Shown in pieces: positions 23,382 through 30,717 of a stretch of 30,717 nt of DNA. The number at the start of each line of letters is the position of its first letter. Within the stretch, counting starts at the first letter, position 1. The position numbers were made by a program, and so were the translations under genes. Below the pieces are notes generated by a model. The model was given only the letters and a program-made list of their open reading frames with translations, was not told where the DNA came from and ran no database searches. The stretch spans positions 1 through 30,717 of the forward strand of contig JAIVHN010000011.1 of assembly GCA_020201015.1 (NCBI GenBank), given 5' to 3'. The DNA is from Spirochaeta sp. Lineage in GTDB: Bacteria > Spirochaetota > Spirochaetia > DSM-27196 > SLAA01.

Positions 23382-26300
23382 CTACTCAGCAAGTATTAAT
23401 TCATAGATTGAATGCACTTCCTCGGTAATATGCTGTATGTACGATGACAATGTTTCGCCGGTTCCAATTTGATCTGAAGCGCGCAGAGCCAGTGCATCGC
23501 GTTCTGCCCCCTCCGTCGGCAAGGTGTGCACCTGCCGGTCGTGCAGAACCTGCAGTAAATGTTCAATGCGCCTAAGAAAATCATAGTGGCGCGCTAAAGT
23601 GGCGGCTTGGTTTTGGGTTAATAGTCCCTTGCCAGCTAAAAGTTCAATAGCCTGAAGCGTGTTTCCATTGTGAAACGCGTCGTCCGATTCTAGCGCCCTC
23701 ATTTGAAGAAATTGCACACAAAACTCAATGTCGCGTATACCGCCGATGCCTGACTTAATGTTCCACTCTTGCGGCGACAACTCCGAGATCGATGTCTCCC
23801 TCATGAAGCGGATATTTTCTGCCAGTTTTTCCGATAGTCCAGCCTTTGCCATGAGTGGACGGACCTCACGCAGAAACGCCCAGCCTAACTCACGTTCTCC
23901 TGCAACCGGGCGTAGCTTGAGCAATGCCTGGTGCTCCCAAAGTCCGGCCGAACTACGGTAATAACGCAGCAATGTTTCTTGGCGATATACGAGCGGGCCA
24001 GAGTTTCCGAAGGGCCGCAGTCGCAAGTCGACACGGTACAGATAACCGTCTGCTGTGAAGTCACTCAGATCAGCTCGCAGACGTTGCATAATCTTGGAAA
24101 AAAGGCGCTCTTCACGGTCACTGTGTTTCTCAGGATCTGTACCATCTGTACGGTACAGCCCAAGTAGATCGATGTCGGAACTGTAGTTCAGTTCACGGCC
24201 CCCGAGCTTGCCAAAAGCAAGGATAACGAAATCTTTACTGCGGCTCCGTTCTGCTGGCGGGCGTTCATGCCAAATCGCATCCAGTAAAAAATTGAGCAGC
24301 GTGTCGGCTAGATTCGACAAGTCACGACAAACGTCTGCAAGTTCGGCGTGCAGACAGATGTCACGAGTTCCAATTCGGAGTATTTCGCGCCGGCGAAAGA
24401 TCCGGGTCAAGCGCAACCGTTCGGCGTGATCTGCCGCCGCTACTGTGAGCTGATCGATTTCTGCCTTTAGCTGCCTACGAGTTCGGGTTACCCCGACCAG
24501 GGTTGGGTCAGTTACGTAGTCAAAAAAGTCCGGATTCCGAATCAATGTGTCCGCCAAAAACTGGCTGCCTGCAAGAATAGAGACCAGAACCTCCAGCCTT
24601 TTTGGCTGCTGGAGCAGCCGCTTAAAGTGGTCTGTGGCCGAAGGCATTTGCGCAGCGAACCTCTCCCAGTTGTTGAGTGCCATGTCTGGGTCTGGACACT
24701 GCTGGAGCGTGTCCCACGCAAGAATTGAGAGCGTTGCAAATGCGTAGCGTTGCTCTCCCGTACCCGATAGTGCATCAAGGTTTGCAAGTGCTCGGCGCTC
24801 ATCTTTAAAGTTTGCTTGGTAGCCACATCGTCCAGCCAAATGAGTATATTCCGGCGACTCAAGACTTGGCAGGAACAAATCTCGGGCGTTCCCACGCAAC
24901 ATCCGTAGACCGTTGATTACCGTACGAAGAAATCTATACGCGCCAATAAGATGTTCGGCCTCGGTTTTACCAATTGTACCTGTTTCACTGAGAATACGCA
25001 GTGCAGCGTGTATTCCAGGTTGACGAAGGTCCGGATTTGAACGGCCGTAACGGACCTGTAAGATCTGAACGCTGTACTCGAGGTCAACCAGACCGCCCGG
25101 GCTGAACTTTGCATTTAAGCGGCCCGGTTCGGATTTTTCCTGGATTTGGAGGTGTCTAAGTTCCGCCAAATCACCTAAATCAATGCTCTCACCCGCATAC
25201 ACGAGGTCGTCACGCAGGCGCAGCACTTGCTGTCCAAGGGCCTGATCTCCGCATAAATGCCGCATGCGTACGAGTGCAAGCTTTTCATAGCTATGAGCCT
25301 CGGTGCGGTAGTACGTTAAGAACTGTGCCAGACTCGCCGCGACAGGTCCAGCCTTTCCATGCGGACGAAGTCTCAGGTCGATCTGAAAAATACCTTCACG
25401 TTTGGCTTGAATACAAGACACTGCCTCGGTGAAAAACCTCTCAAAGAATTCGGTATTCTCAATTGGGTTCTCACCGTCAGTTCGCCCTCCATCGCTATAG
25501 ATAAACAGCAGCTCAATGTCTGATGCGTAACCCAAGGCCTCGCCACCCATTTTCCCAAGACCAAAAACTGCGTATGGTACCTCAATACCCGCGACGGTTC
25601 GAGGAACACCGTACCGTTTCTGCAGTTCATGCCAGGCAAGTTCTAATGCCGTTTTCACTACCAGCTCAGCCAACGCGGTAAGGCGCGAACTCAAAAAGAA
25701 GAAGTCAAGATTTTTACGCAGTATGTGGTCAAGGTCTATCCAATAGTTTTCCTGGTCCTTGAATTGGTTAAGCGCCTGTACCTTTGATGTATAATCACCC
25801 GCCTCGTCCAGTTTAGCTTGTAGCTTCAGCGGCAACTGATCAGGTTCGGTGCTGTACATTCGTGTTTCCGAGTCGCCGGCCAGAAGGGGAATAAGGTTTT
25901 CGGATTGAAGCCGGATAAAGTCTTCCCAAAGGTAGTCGCTGGCTCCTAAAAGCCGGGCCAAATCCGCCAATACTTTGTCGTTCAATAACAAATGCTTAAA
26001 ATCACCGCGTCTATGCGATTCAAGTACATCGGTAAGCAGAGTCTCAAAACGGAGAAGGGCGGTGTAGGGATCCGGTGCGCGATCAAGAAAAAAGGTGAAC
26101 TGTTTGGTAAAAAGCGCCGAGAGCTTCAGGTGGTCAAGCAACTCGCGATCAAGTGGTTTTCCGTTTGCACGAGTAAGTAAGAAGCGATCCTCTATGCGTT
26201 GGTCGTGCGTGTGTATTTCAACGCGCTCAACCGAAACGTCATGCAGCACGAATGCGGTGCTTAATGCGTATAAAAAAAACGGTGTATCTTCGGAAAGGAT

Positions 26301-26783
26301 TCGCAGCTGTGTGCCGCCCTCGGCGGAGTGCTGATCGGTAACCTCAATTGGATTTAGGGCGGCATGCTCCGGAACCGGTGTGCGGGCAATAGCCTCAGCA
26401 ACCATTGCATTAACTCGTTTTTTTACTTCATCAAAGTTTGAACCCTGCGCTATCTGTTCGTACAGTTGGCTGAATTCATTGGTCAGTTTCTGTTCTAACT
26501 CACCCGGAGTAATGTTTTGCAGTCGCCCCCGGAAGGTGTCAAGAATAATTCGCCGTGTCTCTTGCGTGCCGTCGATAGCGAACTGGCCACCATAACTACG
26601 GCGACGGAGACGCCGACGCCTTTCTGGTGCTGTTTCAGTTGGTTGCGATGGAGTTGTAGGAATTGGCTCCCGCGAGGTATGAATTTCACCCGAACTGATA
26701 TTCAGTCCGAACGCGCCAAGTAACCCGCATAGTAATGAAAACTCCCCAGGATAGTCGTAGGCAACGACCGTGACTTCACACAA
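23382..26783 (-). CDS. glnE: GlnE-like glutamine synthetase adenylyltransferase with N-terminal ACT-like sensor domains
   Basis: A large cytoplasmic enzyme (1133 aa in this frame; GlnE is usually about 950) expected to attach AMP to, or remove it from, glutamine synthetase. It has the two GlnE nucleotidyltransferase domains: FGLGKMGGEALGYASDIELL (407-426), followed by FQIDLRLRPHGKAGP, and FGKLGGRELNYSSDIDLL (about 855-872), followed by YRVDLRLRPFGNSGP. The paired Asp residues and RPxG motifs are intact. Unlike ordinary GlnE, the first 230 residues look like two ACT-type segments (EVTVVAYDYPGEFSLLCGLL at 3-22; FFLYALSTAFVLHDVSVERV at 169-188) separated by an Arg-rich linker (RRRRLRRRS). ACT domains of this kind sense glutamine in GlnD. 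The TTG start at 26783 may be false: a coding-like frame continues upstream in another frame (26784-26914). Confidence 0.88.
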   Translation of the reverse strand: MCEVTVVAYDYPGEFSLLCGLLGAFGLNISSGEIHTSREPIPTTPSQPTETAPERRRRLRRRSYGGQFAIDGTQETRRIILDTFRGRLQNITPGELEQKLTNEFSQLYEQIAQGSNFDEVKKRVNAMVAEAIARTPVPEHAALNPIEVTDQHSAEGGTQLRILSEDTPFFLYALSTAFVLHDVSVERVEIHTHDQRIEDRFLLTRANGKPLDRELLDHLKLSALFTKQFTFFLDRAPDPYTALLRFETLLTDVLESHRRGDFKHLLLNDKVLADLARLLGASDYLWEDFIRLQSENLIPLLAGDSETRMYSTEPDQLPLKLQAKLDEAGDYTSKVQALNQFKDQENYWIDLDHILRKNLDFFFLSSRLTALAELVVKTALELAWHELQKRYGVPRTVAGIEVPYAVFGLGKMGGEALGYASDIELLFIYSDGGRTDGENPIENTEFFERFFTEAVSCIQAKREGIFQIDLRLRPHGKAGPVAASLAQFLTYYRTEAHSYEKLALVRMRHLCGDQALGQQVLRLRDDLVYAGESIDLGDLAELRHLQIQEKSEPGRLNAKFSPGGLVDLEYSVQILQVRYGRSNPDLRQPGIHAALRILSETGTIGKTEAEHLIGAYRFLRTVINGLRMLRGNARDLFLPSLESPEYTHLAGRCGYQANFKDERRALANLDALSGTGEQRYAFATLSILAWDTLQQCPDPDMALNNWERFAAQMPSATDHFKRLLQQPKRLEVLVSILAGSQFLADTLIRNPDFFDYVTDPTLVGVTRTRRQLKAEIDQLTVAAADHAERLRLTRIFRRREILRIGTRDICLHAELADVCRDLSNLADTLLNFLLDAIWHERPPAERSRSKDFVILAFGKLGGRELNYSSDIDLLGLYRTDGTDPEKHSDREERLFSKIMQRLRADLSDFTADGYLYRVDLRLRPFGNSGPLVYRQETLLRYYRSSAGLWEHQALLKLRPVAGERELGWAFLREVRPLMAKAGLSEKLAENIRFMRETSISELSPQEWNIKSGIGGIRDIEFCVQFLQMRALESDDAFHNGNTLQAIELLAGKGLLTQNQAATLARHYDFLRRIEHLLQVLHDRQVHTLPTEGAERDALALRASDQIGTGETLSSYIQHITEEVHSIYELILAE

Positions 26784-26914
26784 TGTGCTTCGTAGGTAAA
26801 TGACCGATAGTAGTAGTCTGCGAACGCACCAAGATAGAGGCGCGCGTGCTCAGCGGACACGTTTGGCAGGTCGGTGGATAGTCGGCTTAGGTCGGGGTTT
26901 GTAAGTTCCACCAC
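26784..26914 (-). other. Probable out-of-frame 5' part of glnE
   Basis: Upstream of the glnE frame, a second frame starting near GTG 26914 encodes VVELTNPDLSRLSTDL and then AEHARLYLGAFADYYYRSFT. This is well-composed coding sequence that runs straight toward the ACT segment but overlaps it out of frame near 26780-26830. The most likely reading is that glnE really begins here and a small deletion, frameshift or sequencing error separates the parts. A separate small gene is a less likely alternative. Confidence 0.5.
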
Positions 26915-26931
26915 CGTATAATCGTTGTTAT

Positions 26932-26968
26932 AAAAAAAAAGCACAAGGGCACCTCGGTGCCCTTGTGC
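26932..26968 (-). terminator. Rho-independent terminator after glnK
   Basis: A perfect 12-bp stem (GCACAAGGGCAC, 26941-26952, paired with 26957-26968) with a 4-base loop is followed on the minus strand by a run of nine T (26940-26932). It ends the amtB-glnK transcript about 40 nt after the glnK stop and lies immediately before the glnE region. Confidence 0.92.
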
Positions 26969-27005
26969 CGTTTTCGTTTATAGAAAACAGTCGTGTTCGG
27001 AAGAA

Positions 27006-27347
27006 TTACCCGATCGCGTCTGTTCCTTTCTCTCCACTCCGGATCCGAATTACATCATCGAGCGGCATAACGAAAATCTTTCCGTCGCCAATCTCGCCGG
27101 TACGAGCTCCGCGAATGATTGCGTCGATAGTGGTCTGCACGAAATCAGGGTTCACCGCAATCTCAAGGCGGGTCTTCTTGAGAAGATTCACCTCTATTTC
27201 GACACCGCGGTAAGACTCGCTATACCCTTTTTGCTGTCCACATCCCATTGAGTTGGTTACCGACATCTTAAAGATACCGGCTTTGTACAAACTTTCTTTC
27301 ACTTCGTTCAGCTTATGCGGCTGAATGTAGGCAATAATCAATTTCAT
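27006..27347 (-). CDS. glnK: PII nitrogen regulatory protein
   Basis: A 113-aa trimeric PII signal protein that binds ATP/ADP and 2-oxoglutarate and, as a GlnK, blocks the AmtB channel when nitrogen is plentiful. It begins MKLIIAYIQPHKLNEV, has the T-loop GCGQQKGYSESYRGVEIEV (35-53), and the C-terminal TGEIGDGKIFVMPLDDVIRI with the nucleotide-binding B loop. In the T-loop Tyr46 is kept, but position 51, the usual uridylylation tyrosine, is Ile. GGAGG lies before the ATG. It is 17 nt downstream of amtB and surely cotranscribed with it, then followed by a terminator. Confidence 0.96.
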   Translation of the reverse strand: MKLIIAYIQPHKLNEVKESLYKAGIFKMSVTNSMGCGQQKGYSESYRGVEIEVNLLKKTRLEIAVNPDFVQTTIDAIIRGARTGEIGDGKIFVMPLDDVIRIRSGEKGTDAIG

Positions 27348-27364
27348 CGCTTTTCCTCCGCGGC

Positions 27365-28708
27365 TTACAAGTTGCTGAAGATCTGAAATCCACTGTAGGA
27401 CTCCATCCCGTGCTCACTAATATCAAGACCCATCAGCTCCTCGGTCTCACTGACACGGAGCTTTTTAGCCGCCTTCAGTAGAGAGAAGAGTATAAAAGCC
27501 GTACCCAGGGTCCAAGCCATTACAGCTACCACACCAATTAACTGTACCACGAGCTGACCAGCTCCACCACCGAAGAAGAGCCCCACGATGCCCGGGTCAT
27601 TGACGCCGTTTGCAAAGAGACCAACTGCTAAGGTTCCCCACACACCACATACGCCGTGCACAGAAACCGCACCAACCGGATCATCTACATGAAGAACCTT
27701 GTCAATGAACTCTACCGATGCAACTACCAGGATACCACCAAGGAAACCGACCAAGATAGACATTCCCGGTCCGATGACCCAGGTTCCAGCCGTGATACTG
27801 ACGAGACCAGCAAGCGCACCATTAAGAGCCATACTTGTGTCAGGCTTGCCGAACCACTTCCAAGATGTGAACATGGCTCCAATTGCGCCTGCACTTGCAG
27901 CTAACGTGGTTGTTACAGCCACATGTGCTATATCAAGGTCTGTACCTGAGAGGGTGCTTCCGGCGTTAAAGCCATACCAACCAAACCACAGGATAAACAC
28001 ACCCAACGCTGCAAGCGGCATGTTATGGCCCGGAAGAGCTTTAACAGAAACTTTGCCATCCACTTTCGTGTACTTGCCGCGTCGCGGGCCAATAACTACA
28101 GCACCGGCAAATGCAGCCCAAGCGCCTACGGAATGAACTACGGTTGAACCGGCAAAGTCATGGAAGCCCATTCCACCAAGCCAACCTACTCCAGACCAGA
28201 TCCAGTGTCCAGATATCGGATAAATGAACGCTGTAATTACCACGCTATACATGAGATAACCGACGAACTGGGTTCGTTCGGCCATAGAACCTGATACGAT
28301 GGTTGCAGCGGTAGCCGCGAAAACTACCTGAAACATCCAGTCGCGATACAGAACAGAGTCTGCACCGGCCAGGAAGAAATCGCTGCTGCCGATAAAACCA
28401 CCAACAGTTGCACCATACATGAACGCCCATCCGATTGCCCAGTAAGCGACTGCGCCTACCGAGAAGTCCATAAGGTTCTTCATGATGATGTTGCCTGCGT
28501 TCTTTGCGCGGGTGAGACCGATCTCAACCATTGCAAATCCTGCCTGCATGAAAAATACCAATGCCGCTGCAACGATCAGCCAAATCATGTCAAAGGCTTC
28601 GCTGTACAACGCAAGGGTCTCCTCGACCGCCATTTCCTGAGCAAAGGCGCTTCCGCCCCCTAACAACAGGCCAATAACGACCATAATCGGAACCACTGTC
28701 TTTTTCAT
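27365..28708 (-). CDS. amtB: Ammonium transporter
   Basis: A 447-aa Amt-family ammonium channel of the inner membrane, with eleven membrane segments after a cleavable signal peptide (MKKTVVPIMVVIGLLL to SAFAQ). The pore twin histidines are visible in FAGSTVVHSVGAW and in VSVHGVCGVWGTLAVG; MKNLMDFSVGAVAYWAIGW and the C-terminal ISEHGMESYSGF tail are typical. The frame is open 11 codons further up, but ATG 28708 is chosen because GAGGAGG lies 10 nt before it and a clean signal peptide begins there. It is driven by a sigma54 promoter at 28750-28765 and cotranscribed with glnK. Confidence 0.96.
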   Translation of the reverse strand: MKKTVVPIMVVIGLLLGGGSAFAQEMAVEETLALYSEAFDMIWLIVAAALVFFMQAGFAMVEIGLTRAKNAGNIIMKNLMDFSVGAVAYWAIGWAFMYGATVGGFIGSSDFFLAGADSVLYRDWMFQVVFAATAATIVSGSMAERTQFVGYLMYSVVITAFIYPISGHWIWSGVGWLGGMGFHDFAGSTVVHSVGAWAAFAGAVVIGPRRGKYTKVDGKVSVKALPGHNMPLAALGVFILWFGWYGFNAGSTLSGTDLDIAHVAVTTTLAASAGAIGAMFTSWKWFGKPDTSMALNGALAGLVSITAGTWVIGPGMSILVGFLGGILVVASVEFIDKVLHVDDPVGAVSVHGVCGVWGTLAVGLFANGVNDPGIVGLFFGGGAGQLVVQLIGVVAVMAWTLGTAFILFSLLKAAKKLRVSETEELMGLDISEHGMESYSGFQIFSNL

Positions 28709-28749
28709 GGTTCGTAATCCTCCTCGCAAAAATTTTCTCACTAAGGATT

Positions 28750-28765
28750 TGCAATTATAGTGCCA
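28750..28765 (-). promoter_or_regulatory. Sigma54 (-24/-12) promoter of amtB-glnK
   Basis: On the minus strand, TGGCAC (28765-28760), 5 bases and TTGCA (28754-28750) match the RpoN consensus exactly. It stands about 42 nt before the amtB ATG, directly downstream of a gene for a sigma54-dependent activator. Nitrogen-limited expression is the expected outcome. Confidence 0.88.
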
Positions 28766-28797
28766 AGACGACCGCGTTGGTATAAAACAAATATAAA

Positions 28798-28871
28798 ACG
28801 TTTATGTAGAATGATTTAGCGCAAGTGACAATTACGGCAATTGCTATAAAATTACTGACGCTTATGTAAAA
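28798..28871. repeat. Direct repeat pair ACGyTTATGTArAA, 60 bp apart, upstream of amtB
   Basis: ACGTTTATGTAGAA at 28798-28811 and ACGCTTATGTAAAA at 28858-28871 match at 12 of 14 positions and are exactly 60 bp apart. They lie about 60 and 120 bp upstream of the predicted amtB transcription start, the distance range of sigma54 activator sites. Confidence 0.4.
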
Positions 28872-28876
28872 ATAGT

Positions 28877-28908
28877 GTTATTAACCTACGTATACGTTGT
28901 CAAATAAC
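28877..28908. repeat. 32-bp interrupted inverted repeat upstream of amtB
   Basis: GTTATT (28877-28882) and AATAAC (28903-28908) flank the perfect palindrome ACGTATACGT (28888-28897), all centred on the same point. It is a candidate enhancer or operator in the 265-base gap between the activator gene and amtB. The gap otherwise shows only AT-rich sequence. Confidence 0.4.
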
Positions 28909-29006
28909 AGAAAAGTACAAAATTGTAGCATTAGTTGATCGGCATCAAGGCTTGCGCAAACGGCATTGGGACACCTGTAGGACACGTGCTTAAAGACTAA
29001 ATGAGT

Positions 29007-30569
29007 TCAACTGCGCCCTTTGTACTGTCGCGGGTCTATGTCATGCTTTTGAATTCGAAGTCCCATAACACGTTCTGTAACGCCCAAGAGTCGCGCTGCT
29101 TTTGCCATGTTCCCCTTGGTGGACTTAAGCGCATCAAGGAGCAACTCACGCTCAATGTTGCTTAACGACTCATCAAGCGTGCCTCGCAGCCGTGTGTCGG
29201 TAGACTCAGCCGACTGCAGGGTTGGAGGTAAGTGATGAGAATGTATCACTTCATCTACCGAGAGCAGCACCGCTCGCTCCACGCAGTTTTCTAGTTCGCG
29301 TACATTGCCCGGCCAGTGATAGTTCATAAGCAACTCAATAGCCGGTGTAGAGATGCGCCGAATAGCTCTATGGTTTTGAGTGGCATATTTGTCGATGAAG
29401 TGGTCGGAAAGCAGCAAGATATCGCTCTTTCGGTCTCTTAATGGTGGTACGTGAATAGGGAATACGTTAAGGCGGTAGTAGAGATCCTCGCGAAAAATGT
29501 TGCTTTCCATGAGCTGTTCAAGATTTCTATTGGTTGCCGCTATAACGCGTACGTTTGTCCGCACGGTGTCATTTCCACCAACGCGTTCAAACTCACGCTC
29601 CTGCAGTACCCTAAGGAGCTTAATCTGCGTAGCTGATGAAAGGTCACCAATTTCATCGAGAAAAATCGTCCCACCGTTAGCAGACTCAAAGCGCCCTTTG
29701 CGGCTGGAAATAGCGCCGGTGAAAGCTCCTTTCTCATGGCCAAACAACTCGCTTTCGATAATCGTTTCGGGTAAGGCCGCGCAGTTTACTTTGATAAATG
29801 CTTTTGCTTCCCGCAGTGAATTGTAATGGATTGCTTGTGCTACTAACTCTTTACCCGTTCCGCTTTCGCCTCGGATAAGTACGGTGGCTTCACTTTTAGC
29901 GACTTGCGCAATCATGTCAAAGACGTTCTGCATTGCCTTGGATTTACCAATGATGTTAGTTGGCTGAAACTTGGCCCGTAGCTCTTCTTGCAGCCGCGTA
30001 TTCTCGCGTAGCAGTTGCTCGCGCTCTTCCATTACGTCCTGTCGTATCTTCACAGCCTGAGCGATAAGCGATGCGGCTACCGAGAGTACGCGTACGTCGT
30101 CTCGCAGTGCCGAATCACCGTCAAACTCACGGTCAATGCTGAAAGCGCCAATGGTTTCATTACCAATTTTAATAGGAACACAAATAAAAGAAATATCTTG
30201 ATATTGCTTGCTCTTTCGTGCACCCGTCCGGTTAAGAAACTCCGGATCATCGGATATTCGAGGAATGATAGCAGGCGTCCCGGTTTCAACTACTTTGCCG
30301 GTTACTCCCTCTCCAATTCGGTAACGTCCCTTTTGTCGTTGTGGCTCTGAAAGCCCATAGGCGGCCTCTATGGATATATCGCCGGTGCGCCTATTCAAGA
30401 GCGTGATTGTACCCCTGAGCATTCCCAACTGATCGGTCACGGCTTTAAGAACCGGTTGTAACACCTGCTTGATATCAAGGCTTTGATCAAGCAATTGGCT
30501 AATTTCAAAGAGGAGCGAGAGCTCTTCAAACTTGCCCCGGTATTCCACCTCATTTGGCTTATCAGCCAT
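29007..30569 (-). CDS. NifA-like sigma54-dependent transcriptional activator (GAF-AAA+-HTH)
   Basis: A 520-aa bacterial enhancer-binding protein. It has an N-terminal GAF domain (about 15-175, VTDQLGMLRGTITLLNRRTG onward), a helical linker (EEREQLLRENTRLQEELR), a central AAA+ domain with Walker A GESGTGKE (about 230), the sigma54 contact loop GAFTGA (about 285) and VRVIAATNRNLEQL, and a C-terminal Fis-type HTH (NMAKAARLLGVTERVMGLR) of the NifA kind. It lies just upstream of the sigma54-driven amtB-glnK operon and is its likely regulator; nif genes could be further targets. ATG 30569 has GGAG 8 nt upstream and is preferred to a start three codons earlier. Confidence 0.92.
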   Translation of the reverse strand: MADKPNEVEYRGKFEELSLLFEISQLLDQSLDIKQVLQPVLKAVTDQLGMLRGTITLLNRRTGDISIEAAYGLSEPQRQKGRYRIGEGVTGKVVETGTPAIIPRISDDPEFLNRTGARKSKQYQDISFICVPIKIGNETIGAFSIDREFDGDSALRDDVRVLSVAASLIAQAVKIRQDVMEEREQLLRENTRLQEELRAKFQPTNIIGKSKAMQNVFDMIAQVAKSEATVLIRGESGTGKELVAQAIHYNSLREAKAFIKVNCAALPETIIESELFGHEKGAFTGAISSRKGRFESANGGTIFLDEIGDLSSATQIKLLRVLQEREFERVGGNDTVRTNVRVIAATNRNLEQLMESNIFREDLYYRLNVFPIHVPPLRDRKSDILLLSDHFIDKYATQNHRAIRRISTPAIELLMNYHWPGNVRELENCVERAVLLSVDEVIHSHHLPPTLQSAESTDTRLRGTLDESLSNIERELLLDALKSTKGNMAKAARLLGVTERVMGLRIQKHDIDPRQYKGRS

Positions 30570-30603
30570 TCCCAACACTCCAGCGCTTCCTTGTCATCTG
30601 CTT

Positions 30604-30632
30604 AGTGTACACAGGAACGCCGTAAATGACAA
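30604..30632 (-). promoter_or_regulatory. Sigma70-type promoter of the NifA-like gene
   Basis: On the minus strand, TTGTCA (30632-30627), a 17-bp spacer and TACACT (30609-30604) precede the start codon by about 34 nt. It lies between the end of the upstream gene (30655) and the activator gene. Confidence 0.5.
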
Positions 30633-30654
30633 TGAGTCCTACAAAACTGTTGGG

Positions 30655-30717
30655 TTACAGGTGCACGCCTTCATCAATGTTGTCTTCGAGCACGCCTTCG
30701 TAGATAATCTTCTCTTC
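30655..30717 (-). CDS. Partial gene, C-terminus only, function unknown
   Basis: The last 20 codons of a minus-strand gene enter from the right edge, reading EEKIIYEGVLEDNIDEGVHL and then TAA at 30657-30655. The tail is strongly acidic. I cannot assign a family from this fragment; the frame is chosen because it is open to the edge and composition-consistent. Confidence 0.4.
   Translation of the reverse strand, partial: EEKIIYEGVLEDNIDEGVHL

Noticed and set aside
28742..29006. Classical NifA upstream activator site (TGT-N10-ACA)
   Set aside because: Every TGT in the gap was checked by eye and none is followed by ACA at the right distance.
1..30717. Mobile elements, CRISPR arrays, defence islands, tRNA or rRNA genes
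   Set aside because: None seen: no regularly spaced repeats, no transposase or integrase, and no tRNA-like or rRNA sequence was recognised by eye. The region reads as housekeeping genes plus decayed signalling genes.

Overview
The window looks like bacterial chromosome, most likely from a free-living spirochaete or a close relative. The clues are a Bmp/PnrA-type lipoprotein transporter operon whose lipoprotein has a loose, spirochaete-style lipobox, PAS/GAF/HisKA_2 sensor kinases, and an unusual ACT-containing GlnE. The taxonomic call is an inference of moderate-to-low certainty. I see no phage, insertion sequence, CRISPR array, tRNA or rRNA gene.

Layout. 1-102 is the 5' end of an unrecognised minus-strand gene. 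268-3100 holds a ClC-family anion channel/transporter gene and a TrkA-like double-RCK gene, head to head; both promoters place the start codon 6-8 nt after the -10 box, so both mRNAs look leaderless. 3167-6318 is a graveyard of two-component genes: a PAS-PAS-GAF-HisKA_2 kinase that lost its ATPase core, and opposite it a REC-GAF-PAS-HisKA_2 hybrid broken by five frame changes, two stops and deletions. 6352-8845 carries a CysRS-like gene with a changed zinc site and a membrane/PAS protein that ends right after its PAS domain. 9036-10571 is a GNAT-nitrilase fusion, convergent with a minus-strand operon DUF3783 - hisC - PrsW-like protease (12649 to 10544). clpB and argH follow on the plus strand.

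16939-21613 (minus) is a four-gene nucleoside-type ABC importer: lipoprotein, double ATPase and two permeases. It is divergent from an FGGY sugar kinase (21761-23167). A possible 38-aa small gene with its own promoter follows.

23382-30569 (minus) is a nitrogen-control region. In transcription order it has a NifA-like sigma54 activator, amtB with a textbook -24/-12 promoter, glnK, a strong terminator, and a large glnE carrying ACT-like sensor domains. The PII protein lacks Tyr51, the usual uridylylation site. Together these suggest that glutamine is sensed directly by the GlnE-like enzyme and not through GlnD-uridylylated PII; this is the most interesting hypothesis here. The last 63 bases are the 3' end of another unrecognised gene.
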